Origin: an uncultured Parvimonas sp.
Lineage (GTDB): Bacteria; Bacillota; Clostridia; Tissierellales; Peptoniphilaceae
Length of the DNA stretch: 6,168 bases
Assembly: GCA_902470455.1 (NCBI GenBank)
Contig: CABRGI010000046.1
Coordinates: 1 to 6,168, forward strand
Direction: 5' to 3'
Shown here: piece by piece, positions 5,574-6,168 of the stretch
Numbering within the stretch: the first letter of the stretch is position 1
Layout of the letters: every line of letters starts with the position of its first letter
The notes under the pieces: model-generated
What the model saw: only the letters and a program-made list of their open reading frames with translations
Told to the model about the DNA's origin: nothing
Databases searched by the model: none
Position numbers and translations under genes: made by a program

Positions 5574-6168
5574 AAATTTCTTTTCTATTTAATGTAAATA
5601 TAGATGTAAAAATCATCAAAATTATAAGTAATATTGTAATTGTAATTGAGTATTTATAATCTGGAAATGACATAATTCCCTTAATGAAATTAATATTGTC
5701 CGAGATTAAAAACATTGGTAAAAACTTAGCTATTTTATCATACATTCCAATTATAAGTTGTAATGCAATAGTTATAACTAAAGTTGATAAAGCACCAACA
5801 GTATTTCTAAAAACAAAACCTGCAAAACATTCCAATGTTAGTAAAAATATACCAAATATCCAAATTGGTATTGAAGCCTTTATTACAAGTAATATCTCAA
5901 CATTTTCTTTAAATATATAAGCTGTATATAAATTAAAGATTAAACAGTAAATAATGAAAGATACTGTCCATAGTAAAGATGCAAAAAACATTTTAGAAAT
6001 TACAACCTGAAATCTAGGCAATCCCTTTGCAACTAAATTTACTAATGTTTTTTTAGAAAACTCATTTACTATATAATTACTGAAAATTATAGCTAAAAAT
6101 ATAAAACCAAGTTGAGTTACATTTTTAAAAAACTGTGCCCATGAATCAATAAATGTAGGTTCTTGAAT
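5572..6168 (-). CDS. Partial membrane protein, ABC-2-type transporter permease-like (C-terminal part)
   Basis: The C-terminal 198 residues of a larger gene: the frame is open without a stop to the window edge at 6168, so the true start lies outside. About five hydrophobic segments are visible, at roughly residues 18-34, 61-81, 98-118, 123-141 and 173-193 of the visible part. Between the first two is NEFSKKTLVNLVAKGLPRFQ (35-54), which resembles the cytoplasmic motif of ABC-2 permeases (E-f-x-x-x-T-[il]-x-x-l-[lv]-x-x-[gp]-x-x-R). The short basic tail ending LNRKEI after the last segment is also typical. Such proteins pair with an ATP-binding subunit to export peptides, antibiotics or lipids, or act as a bacitracin- or Nat-type exporter. 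The substrate cannot be told from this fragment, and the ATPase gene, if present, must lie upstream beyond the window. The stop lies within the shared terminator. A TTG at 6019-6021 could be mistaken for a start but has membrane-protein sequence continuing upstream. Confidence 0.75.
   Translation of the reverse strand: MQEPTFIDSWAQFFKNVTQLGFIFLAIIFSNYIVNEFSKKTLVNLVAKGLPRFQVVISKMFFASLLWTVSFIIYCLIFNLYTAYIFKENVEILLVIKASIPIWIFGIFLLTLECFAGFVFRNTVGALSTLVITIALQLIIGMYDKIAKFLPMFLISDNINFIKGIMSFPDYKYSITITILLIILMIFTSIFTLNRKEI

Noticed and set aside
5684..5920. 78-residue plus-strand open frame opposite the permease gene
   Set aside because: The minus frame encodes clear membrane segments continuous to the window edge. 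The plus frame has no ribosome binding site and no recognisable domain.
6019..6021. TTG at 6021 as the start of a 149-residue membrane protein
   Set aside because: The frame remains open for 49 further codons to the window edge. Those codons encode another hydrophobic segment and the ABC-2-like NEFSKKT motif, so the gene starts outside the window.

Overview
The window is strongly AT-rich, with strong GGAGG-type ribosome binding sites, sigma-A-like promoters with near-consensus -10 boxes, short U-tailed terminators and a T-box leader. This is the architecture of a low-GC Firmicute. Arginine deiminase, an IleRS2-type isoleucyl-tRNA synthetase and a cysteine-type glutathione peroxidase-family protein together fit an anaerobic clostridium-like or Peptoniphilaceae (Tissierellia, for example Parvimonas-like) host. 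The genus is a guess from general familiarity and was not computed.

Layout: (1) 72-1378, + strand: an apparently monocistronic arcA (arginine deiminase) with its own extended -10 promoter and hairpin terminator. (2) 1401-4817, - strand: ileS, converging on arcA, with its own terminator. It is preceded by a complete T-box leader with promoter, stem I with an AUC (Ile) specifier, stem III, T-box/antiterminator and intrinsic terminator. (3) 4818-5573, + strand: an AT-rich divergent intergenic region, then a 158-aa thioredoxin-dependent-type glutathione peroxidase (gpx). It ends in a bidirectional terminator whose arm also contains the stop codon of the next gene. (4) 5572-6168, - strand: the C-terminal 198 residues of a multi-pass membrane protein resembling an ABC-2-type transporter permease. 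It is cut by the window edge.

Each gene appears to be its own transcription unit, and there is no evidence of a multi-gene operon or a mobile element here. The gene set is mainly ordinary core metabolism. The most notable feature is in the IleRS active site. The class I signature HxGH reads G-I-H-H (first and third positions swapped), as in the IleRS2 variants associated with very high mupirocin resistance. Here it sits in a T-box-controlled, apparently housekeeping ileS. I see no CRISPR, tRNA, rRNA, insertion sequence or previously undescribed multi-gene system.
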